A stretch of DNA of 50,031 bases, taken from Peptostreptococcaceae bacterium (GTDB lineage: Bacteria; Bacillota; Clostridia; Peptostreptococcales; Filifactoraceae). The DNA lies in contig JAUNKE010000001.1 in the NCBI GenBank assembly GCA_030532905.1, forward strand, positions 72,601-122,631, written 5' to 3'. Shown in pieces: positions 1 through 8,000 of the stretch; position 1 is the stretch's first letter; each line of letters begins with the position of its first letter. The notes beneath the pieces were generated by a model. It searched no databases, was not told the DNA's origin, and was given only the letters and a program-made list of their open reading frames with translations. The translations under genes and the position numbers were made by a program.

Positions 1-529
1 GCACCGCCACCCAGCCGTATTTTGTCACATTGACAAAAAAGTAAGGGAACGGGCTGTCGGGAGACGGAATCGGAATTTTAAGCACCAATCCGTTGAACAG
101 TGCAAATATCGAATAGCCCAACGGAAACAATGTCCACAGGATCGGGTCATATTTTTCATATCGCCCTTTATCCAAAATCATCGTGTCCAGAAAGAAGCCG
201 AGCGGCACGATATAATGGCAGATAAAATTTTCAATCGTGTAAAAATCCTTCGCCTCGATGGTCGGTGACAACAAAAAATGATAGACCGCAAAAGTAATCA
301 TAATCGCCATCGTTACGCCGCCTTTTATCCGATATAATTTGTTATCCCATGCGGTTTTTCTTCTTATTAAATATAGCAGAAAGAAAGTAACCAGCAAATT
401 GGATAAAATGGTGTAGTACATCACCACATTCAATCCGTCGGTGACAAATTGGATCACCAAACCGACGACACCTAACAAAAACAGTATCAGGCGATACCGG
501 GTTTTTTTATTTTCAAATTCAATTTTCAT
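1..529 (-). CDS. Pr6Pr-family integral membrane protein (partial, C-terminus cut by window edge)
   Basis: Reading the minus strand from the ATG at 529 gives about 176 residues with no stop before the window edge, so the C-terminus is missing. The product is hydrophobic, with roughly five membrane segments. It starts MKIEFENKKTRYRL and contains YYTILSNLL, a mid-membrane YHFLLSP, a HYIVPLGFFLD segment and a late PYFFVNV..YGW motif. Spaced aromatic and polar residues like these are typical of the Pr6Pr (FAR-17a/AIG1-like) membrane family, whose members are about 200 residues long, so only some 30 residues should be lacking. The biochemical role of bacterial members is unknown. The Shine-Dalgarno is weak (TTGAAGA just before the ATG). 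The gene follows hydF in the same direction, but a terminator-like hairpin at 691-728 separates them. Confidence 0.7.
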   Translation of the reverse strand, partial: MKIEFENKKTRYRLILFLLGVVGLVIQFVTDGLNVVMYYTILSNLLVTFFLLYLIRRKTAWDNKLYRIKGGVTMAIMITFAVYHFLLSPTIEAKDFYTIENFICHYIVPLGFFLDTMILDKGRYEKYDPILWTLFPLGYSIFALFNGLVLKIPIPSPDSPFPYFFVNVTKYGWVAV

Positions 530-690
530 TCTTCAATCCATTCTTCTAATCCGTTTCAATTTTCCATCGGGAGCAATTTCTTTTCTGCAAAGACGATATT
601 TTACCAATCTCTTCATAACCAGTGAGTTTTTGTATTACTGTTGAAACTCGAAATGCTCCATTTCTTCTTTTCTTCGTCCATTATAACAAA

Positions 691-728
691 AATATAAGCA
701 TCCTTCTTAATTCATCGAATGCTTTTTT
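691..728 (-). terminator. Intrinsic terminator downstream of hydF
   Basis: An eight-base-pair stem (arms 696-703 and 717-724, one G-T pair) with a 13-nt loop is followed on the minus strand by an AT-rich tract ending in TTTTT. It lies about 45 bases past the hydF stop. A short T run on the other side could make it weakly bidirectional. Confidence 0.55.
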
Positions 729-769
729 AATATTTTTAGGTTTTCCTGTTGACGAAAGCCTGTTGTCAT

Positions 770-1945
770 CTAGTAGCTGATGCTGTCCATCATATCGTTC
801 ATAAAAGCAATCGCCAAACCGTAATTGGTAATAGGAACGCCCGCATCCTGCGCTTTTTCAATTCGGCTCATCACATGCTTGCGATTGAACATACAGCTTC
901 CGCAATGAATAATGACCGAAATGCCGTCCAAATTGTCGGGAAAATTCGCTCCGCTCACGACCTCAACCTCGACTTCACCGTAATTTTTGCGCAAAAGATT
1001 CGGGATTTTAATGCGCCCGATGTCTCCATCCAATGCATTATGCGTACAGGCTTCCGCAATCAAAACCTTGTCGCCGGCTTTGAGATTGCCGAGAGACTTC
1101 GCCCCCTCCACAAAAACATCGATATCTCCTTTGTATCGTGAGAACAGTACCGAAAAGGAAGTCAATGTGCTTTGCTCCGGTTTCATCGCTTTGACCTTTG
1201 GAAAAATCTGCGAGTCGGTGATAATAATTTTCGGCGGCTCTTTGAGCATACCGATTGCCTCTTGCAAATTATCCAATGTCGATGACACGACGATGCATTT
1301 GTGATCGAGCAAGTCTCGAATCGTTTGTACTTGCGGCATAATCAAACGACCTTTCGGGGCTTGAATATCCTGCGGCATGACCAACATCACCACATCTTTC
1401 GCTTCAACCAAGTGACCGCAAATCGTTCGCTCTCGCTCAACTTCCGCGGTGAGTGCAATCTTTTCGCGTGCCAAATCGATATTGCAGCCTTCTTTCGCCG
1501 AAATAGCGAGGGCATCCAGGAACAATTCATCCTTTATCTTTTTCAACAGGCTCGCATAGTCCAACGAATCCATTTTATTAACCAATGCCACCGTCGGAAT
1601 CGAATGTTTTTTGAGCAATGCCACCCATTCTTTTTCTTTTTCTATATCCGGCGAAGCAAACAGGACAACCGCCACATCGGTCTTGTCCAAAATTTTACGC
1701 GTGATGCGCATTCTCTCCTTGCCCAAAATGCTGTCATCATCAAAACCTGCCGTATCGATGAGAACGCTCGCTCCGATGGGATGAATCTCAATCGACTTAT
1801 ATACCGGATCCGTCGTGGTGCCTTTGACATCCGATACAAGCGAAATTTCCTGATTGGTCAATGCATTTACAAATGAGGATTTTCCCGAATTGGTTCGACC
1901 GAAAATCCCGATATGAACCCGATTGGCTCTTGGTGTTTCATTCAT
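770..1945 (-). CDS. hydF: [FeFe]-hydrogenase H-cluster maturation GTPase HydF
   Basis: HydF is the scaffold GTPase that assembles the 2Fe precursor of the H-cluster and hands it to apo-hydrogenase. The 391-residue product has the usual length. The N-terminal GTPase domain shows the P-loop GRTNSGKS (16-23), the G3 motif DTAG and the G4 motif NKMD. The C-terminal cluster-binding domain has the diagnostic CxH...HCxxC set: C300, H302, H347, C348 and C351, with 44 residues between the two histidines. These are the [4Fe-4S] ligands known for the family. It is the last gene of the maturation cluster, 68 bases after the ATC-hydrolase gene, and a hairpin terminator follows. All diagnostic residues are intact. 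Confidence 0.97.
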   Translation of the reverse strand: MNETPRANRVHIGIFGRTNSGKSSFVNALTNQEISLVSDVKGTTTDPVYKSIEIHPIGASVLIDTAGFDDDSILGKERMRITRKILDKTDVAVVLFASPDIEKEKEWVALLKKHSIPTVALVNKMDSLDYASLLKKIKDELFLDALAISAKEGCNIDLAREKIALTAEVERERTICGHLVEAKDVVMLVMPQDIQAPKGRLIMPQVQTIRDLLDHKCIVVSSTLDNLQEAIGMLKEPPKIIITDSQIFPKVKAMKPEQSTLTSFSVLFSRYKGDIDVFVEGAKSLGNLKAGDKVLIAEACTHNALDGDIGRIKIPNLLRKNYGEVEVEVVSGANFPDNLDGISVIIHCGSCMFNRKHVMSRIEKAQDAGVPITNYGLAIAFMNDMMDSISY

Positions 1946-2013
1946 AACTCTTCCTTCCGTACCTGATTACTTTTTCCGTAAGCTATAAGACAGCCGGGGA
2001 GAAGGACTGATCT

Positions 2014-2658
2014 TCAACCCACATCCCATTTTGAGCCTTTTTTACAAATGTAAAAGTCGCAGCATTTTGCTCCCGTTGCCAAAGTTCCCGTGCGATGCAG
2101 CACGCCGCCCATCATCTCCACCGTAATAAAATCCATTTCGCACATATATGGGATGAGGTCTTCGCAATTCTCTTGGCGTCCGAGCGCGCAAAGTCCGCAT
2201 TGATGATACAATGTCGTATATTCTTCTTCATCTCTTCCCAAAACGGTTTCCGCAATCCAGTTAAATTCACTGTTGGAAATCGCATTGGAAATTCGTTCCT
2301 TCTCTATTTTTTTGCGCTGCGCTTCATTTGTAAAGGGATTCAGCTTACTGCAAGCTCGTTTCAACATCGGTGATTTTGTCGTTTCAACAACCATCTGACG
2401 AAACTGCTCATGACTCATTTTTCCGTCCATCGCCCGATAGATTGAAATCCAAATCATTCCTCCCGCCAAAGGAACGCGCAAAGGATTTTGACTCATCGGT
2501 CCGATATCCGGCGTTCGCTCAATCATCTTTTTGTAATTATGCTTGCTCTTTTTCTTAATTTGCGAAATGCTCAAGTCCGTCCAATTTTTTCGGATGAATC
2601 GAAAAATCGTCGGCGTTATTGAAAACCAGACCAATTTTTCACAAATCGTATTTCTCAT
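2014..2658 (-). CDS. L-2-amino-thiazoline-4-carboxylic acid (ATC) hydrolase family protein
   Basis: The 214-residue soluble protein matches the ATC_hydrolase family as I know it. The C-terminal half has the spaced Cys pattern: CGLCALG, then NC, then PYMCEMD, followed by GGVLHRTGTLATG and CCDFYICK. Characterised relatives open the ATC ring on the way to L-cysteine, but most clostridial members are untested. Here the gene sits inside the H-cluster operon, 37 bases after hydG and 68 before hydF, with a good Shine-Dalgarno (GGGAGG, 5 bases before ATG). Many related clusters carry an aspartate ammonia-lyase gene near this place instead. ATC forms chemically from cyanide and cystine, and HydG makes cyanide on an iron-cysteine complex, so a salvage or detoxification role is plausible. 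That role is inference; the family call is moderately firm. Confidence 0.78.
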   Translation of the reverse strand: MRNTICEKLVWFSITPTIFRFIRKNWTDLSISQIKKKSKHNYKKMIERTPDIGPMSQNPLRVPLAGGMIWISIYRAMDGKMSHEQFRQMVVETTKSPMLKRACSKLNPFTNEAQRKKIEKERISNAISNSEFNWIAETVLGRDEEEYTTLYHQCGLCALGRQENCEDLIPYMCEMDFITVEMMGGVLHRTGTLATGAKCCDFYICKKGSKWDVG

Positions 2659-2695
2659 AAGCGCCTCCCGTTTCCACTCTTTTGACCCTCAATGA

Positions 2696-4114
2696 TTAAA
2701 AACGAAAATCCCGTTTACCGCCTTCCAATTGGTCAATATATTGCTGTGCTTTCGCCTTCACTCTTTCGTTGATAATGCGCTCCATCTCTTCGTCGATGAC
2801 GATTTCGCCCTTTTCTTTCGTCTCCGGTGTCGCGTAATCAAGCAGATATTCTTTGAGCGTCATGAGAGAATTCGGCTGACAAACATTTCCGATCTGACCG
2901 GATTTCGCCAATCGCATAAAGCGGTCGCCCGTTCTGCCTTCTCGGTAACAAGCCGTACAAAAACTCGGTACATAGCCAAGAGTCAACAGCCAGTTGATAA
3001 TTTCGTCCAGGGTTCGCGTATCATCGACATCGAATTGAGCCGAGCTTTCTTCAGCACTTTCCTTTTCGACATAGCCGCCAACGGATGTTGAAGAACCGCC
3101 CGAGATTTGAGACACCCCGATTTCGAGCACTTCTTCACGAGAGCGTTGACTTTCTCTCGTCGAAATAATAATGCCGGCATAAGGTGCGACGATTCGAATG
3201 AGCGCCACGATTTTTTTGAACAAAGCGTCCGGAATCGCATTTTCAAATTCTTCCACATCGATGTCATCCGCCGGTCGTATTCTCGGCACCGAAATGGTAT
3301 GCGGTCCGACGCCGAAAACTTCTTCCAGATGTTCTGCATGCATGAGCAGACCTACAAAATCATATCGGTATTCATACAGCCCGAACAGTACACCGATACC
3401 GACATCATCAATGCCCGCTTCCATCGCCCTGTCCATCGCCTCGGTATGATAGGCATAATTATGCTTCGGACCGCTCGGATGCAACAGTTCATAAGTCGGC
3501 TTGTGATAGGTTTCCTGAAACAAAATATAGGTTCCGATGCCGGCATCCTTGAGCTTCTTGTAATCTTCCACCGTCGTCGCCGCAATATTTACATTGACGC
3601 GACGAATCTCTCCGTTTTCATGATGAATGCTGTAAATCGTTCGAATGCTTTCCAAAATATATTCGATGGGCGAATACTCCGGATGCTCACCCGATTCCAA
3701 AGCCAAGCGCTTATGCCCCATATCCTGCAAAGCGATTACTTCCCGCTTAATCTCTTCCTGCGACAATTTTTTTCGCTTGATATGCTTATTTTTCATGTGG
3801 TATGGACAGTAGGTACATCCGTTGACACAGTAATTGGAAAGATACAGCGGCGCAAACATGACAATTCGCTTTCCGTAAATTCTCTCCTTAATCGCTTTTG
3901 CCAGCGCAAAAATTTCATGCCAAACCTTTTCGTCCTCATTTTCAAGCAAAACCAGCGCTTCACGATGTGTCAAACCGTTCATCGCTTTTGCTTTTTCTAA
4001 AATCTCGGCAACCAATGCGCTGTTGTTTTTATTCTCCTTGGCATATTCCAATGTTGCCAAAATTTCTTCGTCATTGATAAATTCCGTTGCAATTTTTGAT
4101 TTTGGATTATACAT
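2696..4114 (-). CDS. hydG: [FeFe]-hydrogenase H-cluster radical SAM maturase HydG
   Basis: HydG cleaves tyrosine to p-cresol, CO and cyanide and builds the Fe(CO)2(CN)Cys synthon used for the H-cluster. The 472-residue protein has the radical-SAM CxxxCxxC at C96, C100 and C103. It also has the HydG-specific C-terminal CxxC-x22-C (FCTAC...VC) that holds the auxiliary cluster with the dangler iron. This second motif separates HydG from ThiH. Start choice: GGAAGGAG lies about 7 bases before the ATG. A ~700-bp gap, filled by two copies of a structured repeat, separates it from hydE upstream, so hydG may have its own weak promoter or be read through. The ATC-hydrolase and hydF genes follow closely. 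Confidence 0.97.
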   Translation of the reverse strand: MYNPKSKIATEFINDEEILATLEYAKENKNNSALVAEILEKAKAMNGLTHREALVLLENEDEKVWHEIFALAKAIKERIYGKRIVMFAPLYLSNYCVNGCTYCPYHMKNKHIKRKKLSQEEIKREVIALQDMGHKRLALESGEHPEYSPIEYILESIRTIYSIHHENGEIRRVNVNIAATTVEDYKKLKDAGIGTYILFQETYHKPTYELLHPSGPKHNYAYHTEAMDRAMEAGIDDVGIGVLFGLYEYRYDFVGLLMHAEHLEEVFGVGPHTISVPRIRPADDIDVEEFENAIPDALFKKIVALIRIVAPYAGIIISTRESQRSREEVLEIGVSQISGGSSTSVGGYVEKESAEESSAQFDVDDTRTLDEIINWLLTLGYVPSFCTACYREGRTGDRFMRLAKSGQIGNVCQPNSLMTLKEYLLDYATPETKEKGEIVIDEEMERIINERVKAKAQQYIDQLEGGKRDFRF

Positions 4115-4184
4115 AACCTACTCCTTCCAAAACTCCCACCTACTCCGATGATATAACCCCTTACAAAATACTCTGTTGAATTTA

Positions 4185-4467
4185 CCTTCGCCTTTCGGAT
4201 TTCAAGTTAGAATTCCGCAGGAATTCTTTCCTTAATATTTCTCTTTAGCGAAGGGCTCCATAATTTTTTTTGCTGTTTGGCAATGGCAAGCAACTTTTGA
4301 CGAGCTTTGAGTAAAAAATCCTAATGCGCAAGGACTTCAATTTTCAGCTCAATCCGCACGATGCGGATTGAAGTCCGATGAAACAAGGATGTTTCTTTTC
4401 GGACGGGCGAAAATTGCGACGCGCAAATTCGATTTTTCTCAAAGCCGGCTCAGTGGCGGACATTGCC
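4185..4467. repeat. Structured intergenic repeat, copy 1
   Basis: This is the first of two nearly identical direct copies in the hydE-hydG gap. The left part is a hairpin closed by CCTTCGC/GCGAAGG that encloses AGAATTCC-GCA-GGAATTCT. The right part begins CTGTTTGGCAATG (4273-4285) and ends CATTGCCA (4460-4467). In between are a GGACTTCAAT/ATTGAAGTCC stem around a CAATCCGCA/TGCGGATTG hairpin, a GAAACA-AGGA-TGTTTC hairpin and an imperfect GCG-rich stem. The terminal inverted repeat is complete only in copy 2. No credible protein is encoded. Confidence 0.9.
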
Positions 4468-4482
4468 ATTTTTTCAAACTCT

Positions 4483-4780
4483 CCTTCGCTTTTCAAATAT
4501 CAATTTAGAATTCCGTAGGAATTCTTTCCTTAACTTCTCTTTAATTTCTCTTTAGCGAAGGGCTCCATAATTTTTTTTGCTGTTTGGCAATGGCAAGCAA
4601 CTTTTGACGAGCTTTGAGTAAAAAATCCTAATGCGCAAGGACTTCAATTTTCAGCTCAATCCGCACGATGCGGATTGAAGTCCGATGAAACAAGGATGTT
4701 TCTTTTCGGACGGGCGAAAATTGCGACGCGCAAATTCGATTTTTTTCAAAGCCGGCTCAGTGGCGAACATTGCCAAACAG
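4483..4780. repeat. Structured intergenic repeat, copy 2
   Basis: Second copy of the repeat, about 300 bp from the first. More than 200 bases from TTTAGCGAAGGGCTCC onward are almost base-identical to copy 1. Here the right-hand unit (4580-4780) has a perfect 13-bp terminal inverted repeat, CTGTTTGGCAATG against CATTGCCAAACAG. The AGAATTCC hairpin has the same arms as in copy 1, with loop GTA instead of GCA. The left hairpin carries about 10 extra bases. The end reaches to within 35 bases of the hydE stop. It resembles a small non-coding repeat element rather than a gene. Confidence 0.9.
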
Positions 4781-4814
4781 TACCACCCACAAAATTTTTG
4801 ATGCCATGAGCGCT

Positions 4815-5831
4815 CTATCGGGGCACCCTCCCCAATCCGCAAATCATGTCCTCCAATTTTTCTCTTTCTTCCTTTATATTATCCACCTTGATGTCACTTG
4901 GATAAATGCTGTAATATTGCTCATATTTCTGCGGCGTTACCTTGCGCATAATAACATTGGCGCCGCAGGAGAATACCGAATTTTTCTCCGAGCTGTCCAA
5001 CACGCCGAGCGATGTCGTTGCCGGCAAATTGGCTTTGGGCAAAAGAATTCTCGCCAGCGCCACCGCTCTTTTGGTAAGCTCGGTGCTGCCGGAAGGTTGG
5101 TCGCGCAAATCCGTATCCGGACTCGGAATGAAGGGACCGATTCCCGCCATATCGCAATCCAGTTCTTTCAAAAGCAGTACATCCTGCGCGATGGTTTCCA
5201 AATTCTGATTCGGCAGTCCAATCATAAATCCGCTGCCCGTTTGATAGCCCGCCTGTTTGATTCGGCGCAGACAATCCACCCGATTTTTGAGCGTGCCGCA
5301 AGGATGCAGCTCCGCATAAATTTCTTTGTCCGCCGTTTCATGTTTCAGCAAATATCGGTCGGCTCCACATTCAAACAATCGGTCATAATCCGTCAAATTT
5401 CGTTCTCCGCAGCTCAGCGTGATAAAAACCCGACATCGCGCCTTGATTTTTTGAACCATCTCACACAGCATGTCCACCGTATAAAAAGGGTCTTCTCCCG
5501 ATTGCAAAACGATGGTCTTATATCCCGCTTCCACCGCGGCAACGGAGACTTCCACAATCTCATCAATGCTCATGCGATAGCGTACGACCGAGCGATTTTC
5601 ACGATTCAAGCCGCAGTACCGGCATGCGCGACGACAAAAGTTGGAGAACTCCAAAATTGCACGAATGTCGATGGTATTCCCGAAATTTTTTTGCCGAATG
5701 TCATCCGCCAATTTATAAATAGCCGAAAAATCATCCAATGCCAGCACGGATGCCAAATCTTCCTTTGTTAAAGCATCCGCCCCATCCCGATGATATTTGC
5801 GCAGAAATAAATCCACTTGGTTGTTCTCCAT
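4815..5831 (-). CDS. hydE: [FeFe]-hydrogenase H-cluster radical SAM maturase HydE
   Basis: HydE is the radical-SAM enzyme that acts on the HydG product, an iron-cysteine CO/CN complex, on the way to the 2Fe subcluster. The 338-residue protein has CxxxCxxC at C66, C70 and C73 in FSNFCRRACRYCG. It is followed by the HydE/PylB-type barrel with VLQSGEDP and HETADKEIYAELHP, which fit the family. I place the start at 5831 rather than 5852 because AGGAAGG is 8 bases before this ATG, while the upstream ATG has no ribosome site. The gene follows the TM1266-like regulator in the same direction with a 58-base gap. The accessory C-terminal cluster cysteines of some HydE proteins are not evident. Confidence 0.95.
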   Translation of the reverse strand: MENNQVDLFLRKYHRDGADALTKEDLASVLALDDFSAIYKLADDIRQKNFGNTIDIRAILEFSNFCRRACRYCGLNRENRSVVRYRMSIDEIVEVSVAAVEAGYKTIVLQSGEDPFYTVDMLCEMVQKIKARCRVFITLSCGERNLTDYDRLFECGADRYLLKHETADKEIYAELHPCGTLKNRVDCLRRIKQAGYQTGSGFMIGLPNQNLETIAQDVLLLKELDCDMAGIGPFIPSPDTDLRDQPSGSTELTKRAVALARILLPKANLPATTSLGVLDSSEKNSVFSCGANVIMRKVTPQKYEQYYSIYPSDIKVDNIKEEREKLEDMICGLGRVPR

Positions 5832-5889
5832 TCTCATAACCTTCCTAAGCATTTGTCATTGCCATGACTTGTTGATTAAAATATCTTTG

Positions 5890-6144
5890 TTATTTGCCTT
5901 GCTCTTTCGCATGCATCGTCTTGCAATGAACATCTTTGAGTGCGCCGATTTTTCCGGAAAGCGCACTGACGATATTGTTCGGTGCATCGACGATGATGCT
6001 GATGACGCCGATATTTTTCTGCTTGTACGGCAGTCCCATTCGACCGATAATATGCTCGCTATACTCGTGCAAAATATCGTTGATTGCACCCGCTTGAGAC
6101 ATATCTTCAACAAAAATTCCGATAATCGCTATTCTGTTCTCCAT
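5890..6144 (-). CDS. TM1266-family iron-only hydrogenase system regulator
   Basis: This small protein of 84 residues starts MENRIAIIGIFVEDMSQAGAIN. It contains GRMGLPYKQKNIGVISIIVDAPNN and ends in SALSGKIGALKDVHCKTM. That matches the TM1266-like family, an ACT-like ferredoxin-fold protein regularly found next to hydE/F/G and annotated as a putative hydrogenase-system regulator. I take the start at 6144 because AAAGGTGG is 5 bases upstream; an ATG three codons earlier abuts the ribosome site. It is the first gene of the maturation cluster and lies behind a leader with a terminator hairpin. Its ligand and mechanism are unknown. Confidence 0.85.
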   Translation of the reverse strand: MENRIAIIGIFVEDMSQAGAINDILHEYSEHIIGRMGLPYKQKNIGVISIIVDAPNNIVSALSGKIGALKDVHCKTMHAKEQGK

Positions 6145-6175
6145 AACATCCACCTTTCTCTATGTAACGGATAAT

Positions 6176-6200
6176 AAAAAAAGCAGGAAAACCTGCCCAA
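6176..6200 (-). terminator. Terminator/attenuator in the leader of the hydrogenase maturation operon
   Basis: On the minus strand GCAGG-TTTT-CCTGC (arms 6192-6196 and 6183-6187) is followed by seven T residues (6182-6176). It lies about 110 bases past the expected transcription start and only 32 bases before the first start codon. That position suits conditional termination better than end-of-operon termination. Confidence 0.75.
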
Positions 6201-6306
6201 ACAAAAGATTTTAGGAATCACCGAAGCTGTCACCATCTCAAAAGTCTCAAATTGTCAGATTCACTATCACTTTACTCTCAGACATTCTTTGAGCTCAGAT
6301 TTCTTG
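6201..6306 (-). promoter_or_regulatory. Untranslated leader of the hyd operon, possible sensor for the attenuator
   Basis: About 100 bases lie between the promoter and the terminator hairpin. They hold several pairable segments: CTCAAAG with CTT(T)TGAG, TGTC with GACA, GAATC with GATTC, and CCTAA with TTGGG just before the terminator. There is no T-box signature and no riboswitch class I recognise. I see no short peptide gene with a ribosome site in it. Its role is inferred from its position only. Confidence 0.45.
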
Positions 6307-6313
6307 TGTCCTT

Positions 6314-6342
6314 ATTGTAGCAAAAAAACTGTTTTCTGTCAA
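6314..6342 (-). promoter_or_regulatory. Sigma-A promoter of the hydrogenase maturation operon
   Basis: TTGACA (6342-6337), a 17-base spacer and TACAAT (6319-6314) on the minus strand form a near-consensus promoter. The expected start is about 6306, which leaves a leader of roughly 160 bases before the TM1266-like gene. Confidence 0.85.
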
Positions 6343-6495
6343 TTAAATCAAAAACTCTTTCATTCCTTTTGCCGTGCACAATTTTGTATCGAAGAAGTAT
6401 CCGCACAACAGCTTTTCATGCAAAAATCCGCTCGGATTCAGCAGTTTTTTCAATACAAAAAATTTTATTGTGCTTTTTCATCCGTATTTTATGAT

Positions 6496-6527
6496 GGAAA
6501 AAGGCTTAAGCGGTTCGCCTAAGCCTT
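6496..6527 (-). terminator. Intrinsic terminator of the ABC transporter operon
   Basis: A 12-bp stem (AAGGCTTAGGCG / CGCTTAAGCCTT, one G-T pair) with loop AAC is followed by TTTTT on the minus strand. It lies just past the stop of the last ATPase gene. It separates the transporter operon from the hyd promoter. Confidence 0.9.
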
Positions 6528-6531
6528 CTCT

Positions 6532-7155
6532 CTAACAAATTTCACATGGCTTGTGTGCCAGATTTTCAAATTCGATGATGCGGTCGCATATTCTGTCCGC
6601 CAGCGCGTGATTGTGCGTTACGGCAAGCAGTCCGATATTACGCTCCCGACATTGCTCCACGATGACTTTCCAAATCGACGCCTGCGTAATCGCATCAAGC
6701 ATCGTCGTCATCTCATCGGCAATAATGAATTTGGTCTTCGGTCCCAATGCCCTTGCAATACAAAATCGCTGAAGCTCTCCGCCGGACAATTCATTCGGCC
6801 AACGCGACAGCCACTCGTCACGAATGCCGAGCGCCGACAAAGTTTCTTTGTCGATATCCCAGCCTTCCGCAAGCACCTGTTTCATCTTCCACTTCGGATT
6901 GACCGCCTTCTCCGGATGCTGATAGATGAGCTGCACCGGACAATATCCTTGTCGCGGCAGTTTTTGTCCGTCGAACAAAACTTCGCCCGCCTGCGGTATG
7001 ATGTAGCCGGCTAAAATTTTTGAAAAAGTGGATTTTCCGCAACCCGACGGTCCGATTAAGCCAACGATTTCATTCGTGGAGAAGCTCATGGAAATATTTT
7101 CTAAAATCTTATGATTCTCCGTATAGGAGAAACTGATATTTTTTGCTTCAAGCAT
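6532..7155 (-). CDS. Opp/Nik-type ABC transporter ATP-binding protein (second ATPase, OppF/NikE-like)
   Basis: The 207-residue cytoplasmic ATPase has Walker A GPSGCGKS, signature LSGGELQRF, Walker B FIIADEM and the switch histidine in AVTHNH. It matches the OppF/DppF/NikE class, paired with the ATPase encoded just upstream. It is shorter than typical NikE or OppF (about 260-330 residues) because it ends soon after the nucleotide-binding core and lacks the oligopeptide/dipeptide C-terminal extension. It is the last gene of the six-gene transporter operon, 12 bases after the partner ATPase, and a strong terminator follows. The substrate cannot be read from this subunit. Confidence 0.9.
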   Translation of the reverse strand: MLEAKNISFSYTENHKILENISMSFSTNEIVGLIGPSGCGKSTFSKILAGYIIPQAGEVLFDGQKLPRQGYCPVQLIYQHPEKAVNPKWKMKQVLAEGWDIDKETLSALGIRDEWLSRWPNELSGGELQRFCIARALGPKTKFIIADEMTTMLDAITQASIWKVIVEQCRERNIGLLAVTHNHALADRICDRIIEFENLAHKPCEIC

Positions 7156-7167
7156 AATTTCCCTTTC

Positions 7168-7998
7168 TTACTCAAAAATATTATCATGCTCCGGCAGCGG
7201 ATATCCTTGCTCCCTGCAAATTCTCAGCAACTCGGATATATCCATCGCTTCAAAATTATTTTGCGGCAAAGCATTCCACAATGCTTTGGTATAAGGATGT
7301 TTGACATCGCCTTGCAGAAAGTCTTTGACATTCGCGGTTTCCAAAATGGTTCCGCCGTAAAAAATCGAAATTCGATCCGCCACTTCGCATACCAAATCCA
7401 CATCATGAGTAATCAAAAGTATTCCTCTGCCCTCATCCGCCATCGTACGAAAAACCGACAAAATCTCGCCGGCAAGCTGCGGATTGAGGCCCGGAGTCGG
7501 CTCGTCGGCAATCACCAAATCGGAATCCGCAACCACCGATGTCAAAATCAATGCGCGTCGCGCCATTCCGCCCGACAGCTGAAAAGGATATTTGTCTCCG
7601 TCCGCCACCTTGAGATTGAAGCTTTCAAAGAGGCTCTCCTGTTTCGTCCGATCGTAATACTTTCCGAAAATTTGCCGATTCGTCTTCATCAGCGGATCCA
7701 AGTAAGAAATGGATTGCGGAATCAGCGTGATATCTTTTCCGCGCAATTTGCGGATATTCTTTTTGGTGATGAGCTCTCCTTTGTAATAAATCTCGCCGCC
7801 CATGATCGAGTTTTGCGGCAAAATATCCAGCACCGCATGAGCGAGCAGACTTTTCCCGCTTCCCGATGAGCCGACCACCGCATGAATTTCTCCCGCACGC
7901 ACATCCATACTGATGTCGTGCACCGCTTTTTTTATAATCCGATTGAGCATTCGGTCATACATTTTGAACGACACACTCAAGTTTTTTACTTCTAACAT
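7168..7998 (-). CDS. Opp/Nik-type ABC transporter ATP-binding protein (first ATPase, OppD/NikD-like)
   Basis: The 276-residue ATPase has Walker A GSSGSGKS, signature LSGGMARRA, Walker B LVIADEP and ITHD as switch motif. The C-terminal part with GDVKHPYTKALWNALP is the oligo_HPY-type tail, so it belongs to the OppD/DppD/NikD class. It starts two bases after the permease stop. Together with the following short ATPase it should form the cytoplasmic heterodimer that drives import. The operon is under a cobalamin riboswitch, which points to a metal, corrinoid or B12-sparing nutrient rather than bulk peptides, but that is inference. Confidence 0.92.
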   Translation of the reverse strand: MLEVKNLSVSFKMYDRMLNRIIKKAVHDISMDVRAGEIHAVVGSSGSGKSLLAHAVLDILPQNSIMGGEIYYKGELITKKNIRKLRGKDITLIPQSISYLDPLMKTNRQIFGKYYDRTKQESLFESFNLKVADGDKYPFQLSGGMARRALILTSVVADSDLVIADEPTPGLNPQLAGEILSVFRTMADEGRGILLITHDVDLVCEVADRISIFYGGTILETANVKDFLQGDVKHPYTKALWNALPQNNFEAMDISELLRICREQGYPLPEHDNIFE

Positions 7999-8000
7999 CG

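Noticed and set aside
4651..4842. Short minus-strand open frame across repeat copy 2
   Set aside because: It is made mostly of the repeat, lacks a ribosome site and shows no protein features. The matching frame in copy 1 has a different beginning.
6201..6306. T-box or known metabolite riboswitch before the hyd operon
   Set aside because: No T-box sequence and no core motif of the TPP, SAM, glycine, cobalamin or NiCo classes could be found, so it is kept as an unnamed leader.
6289..6522. Plus-strand open frame of 77 residues between the transporter and hyd operons
   Set aside because: It runs antisense through the hyd promoter, has no ribosome site and ends in the transporter terminator.
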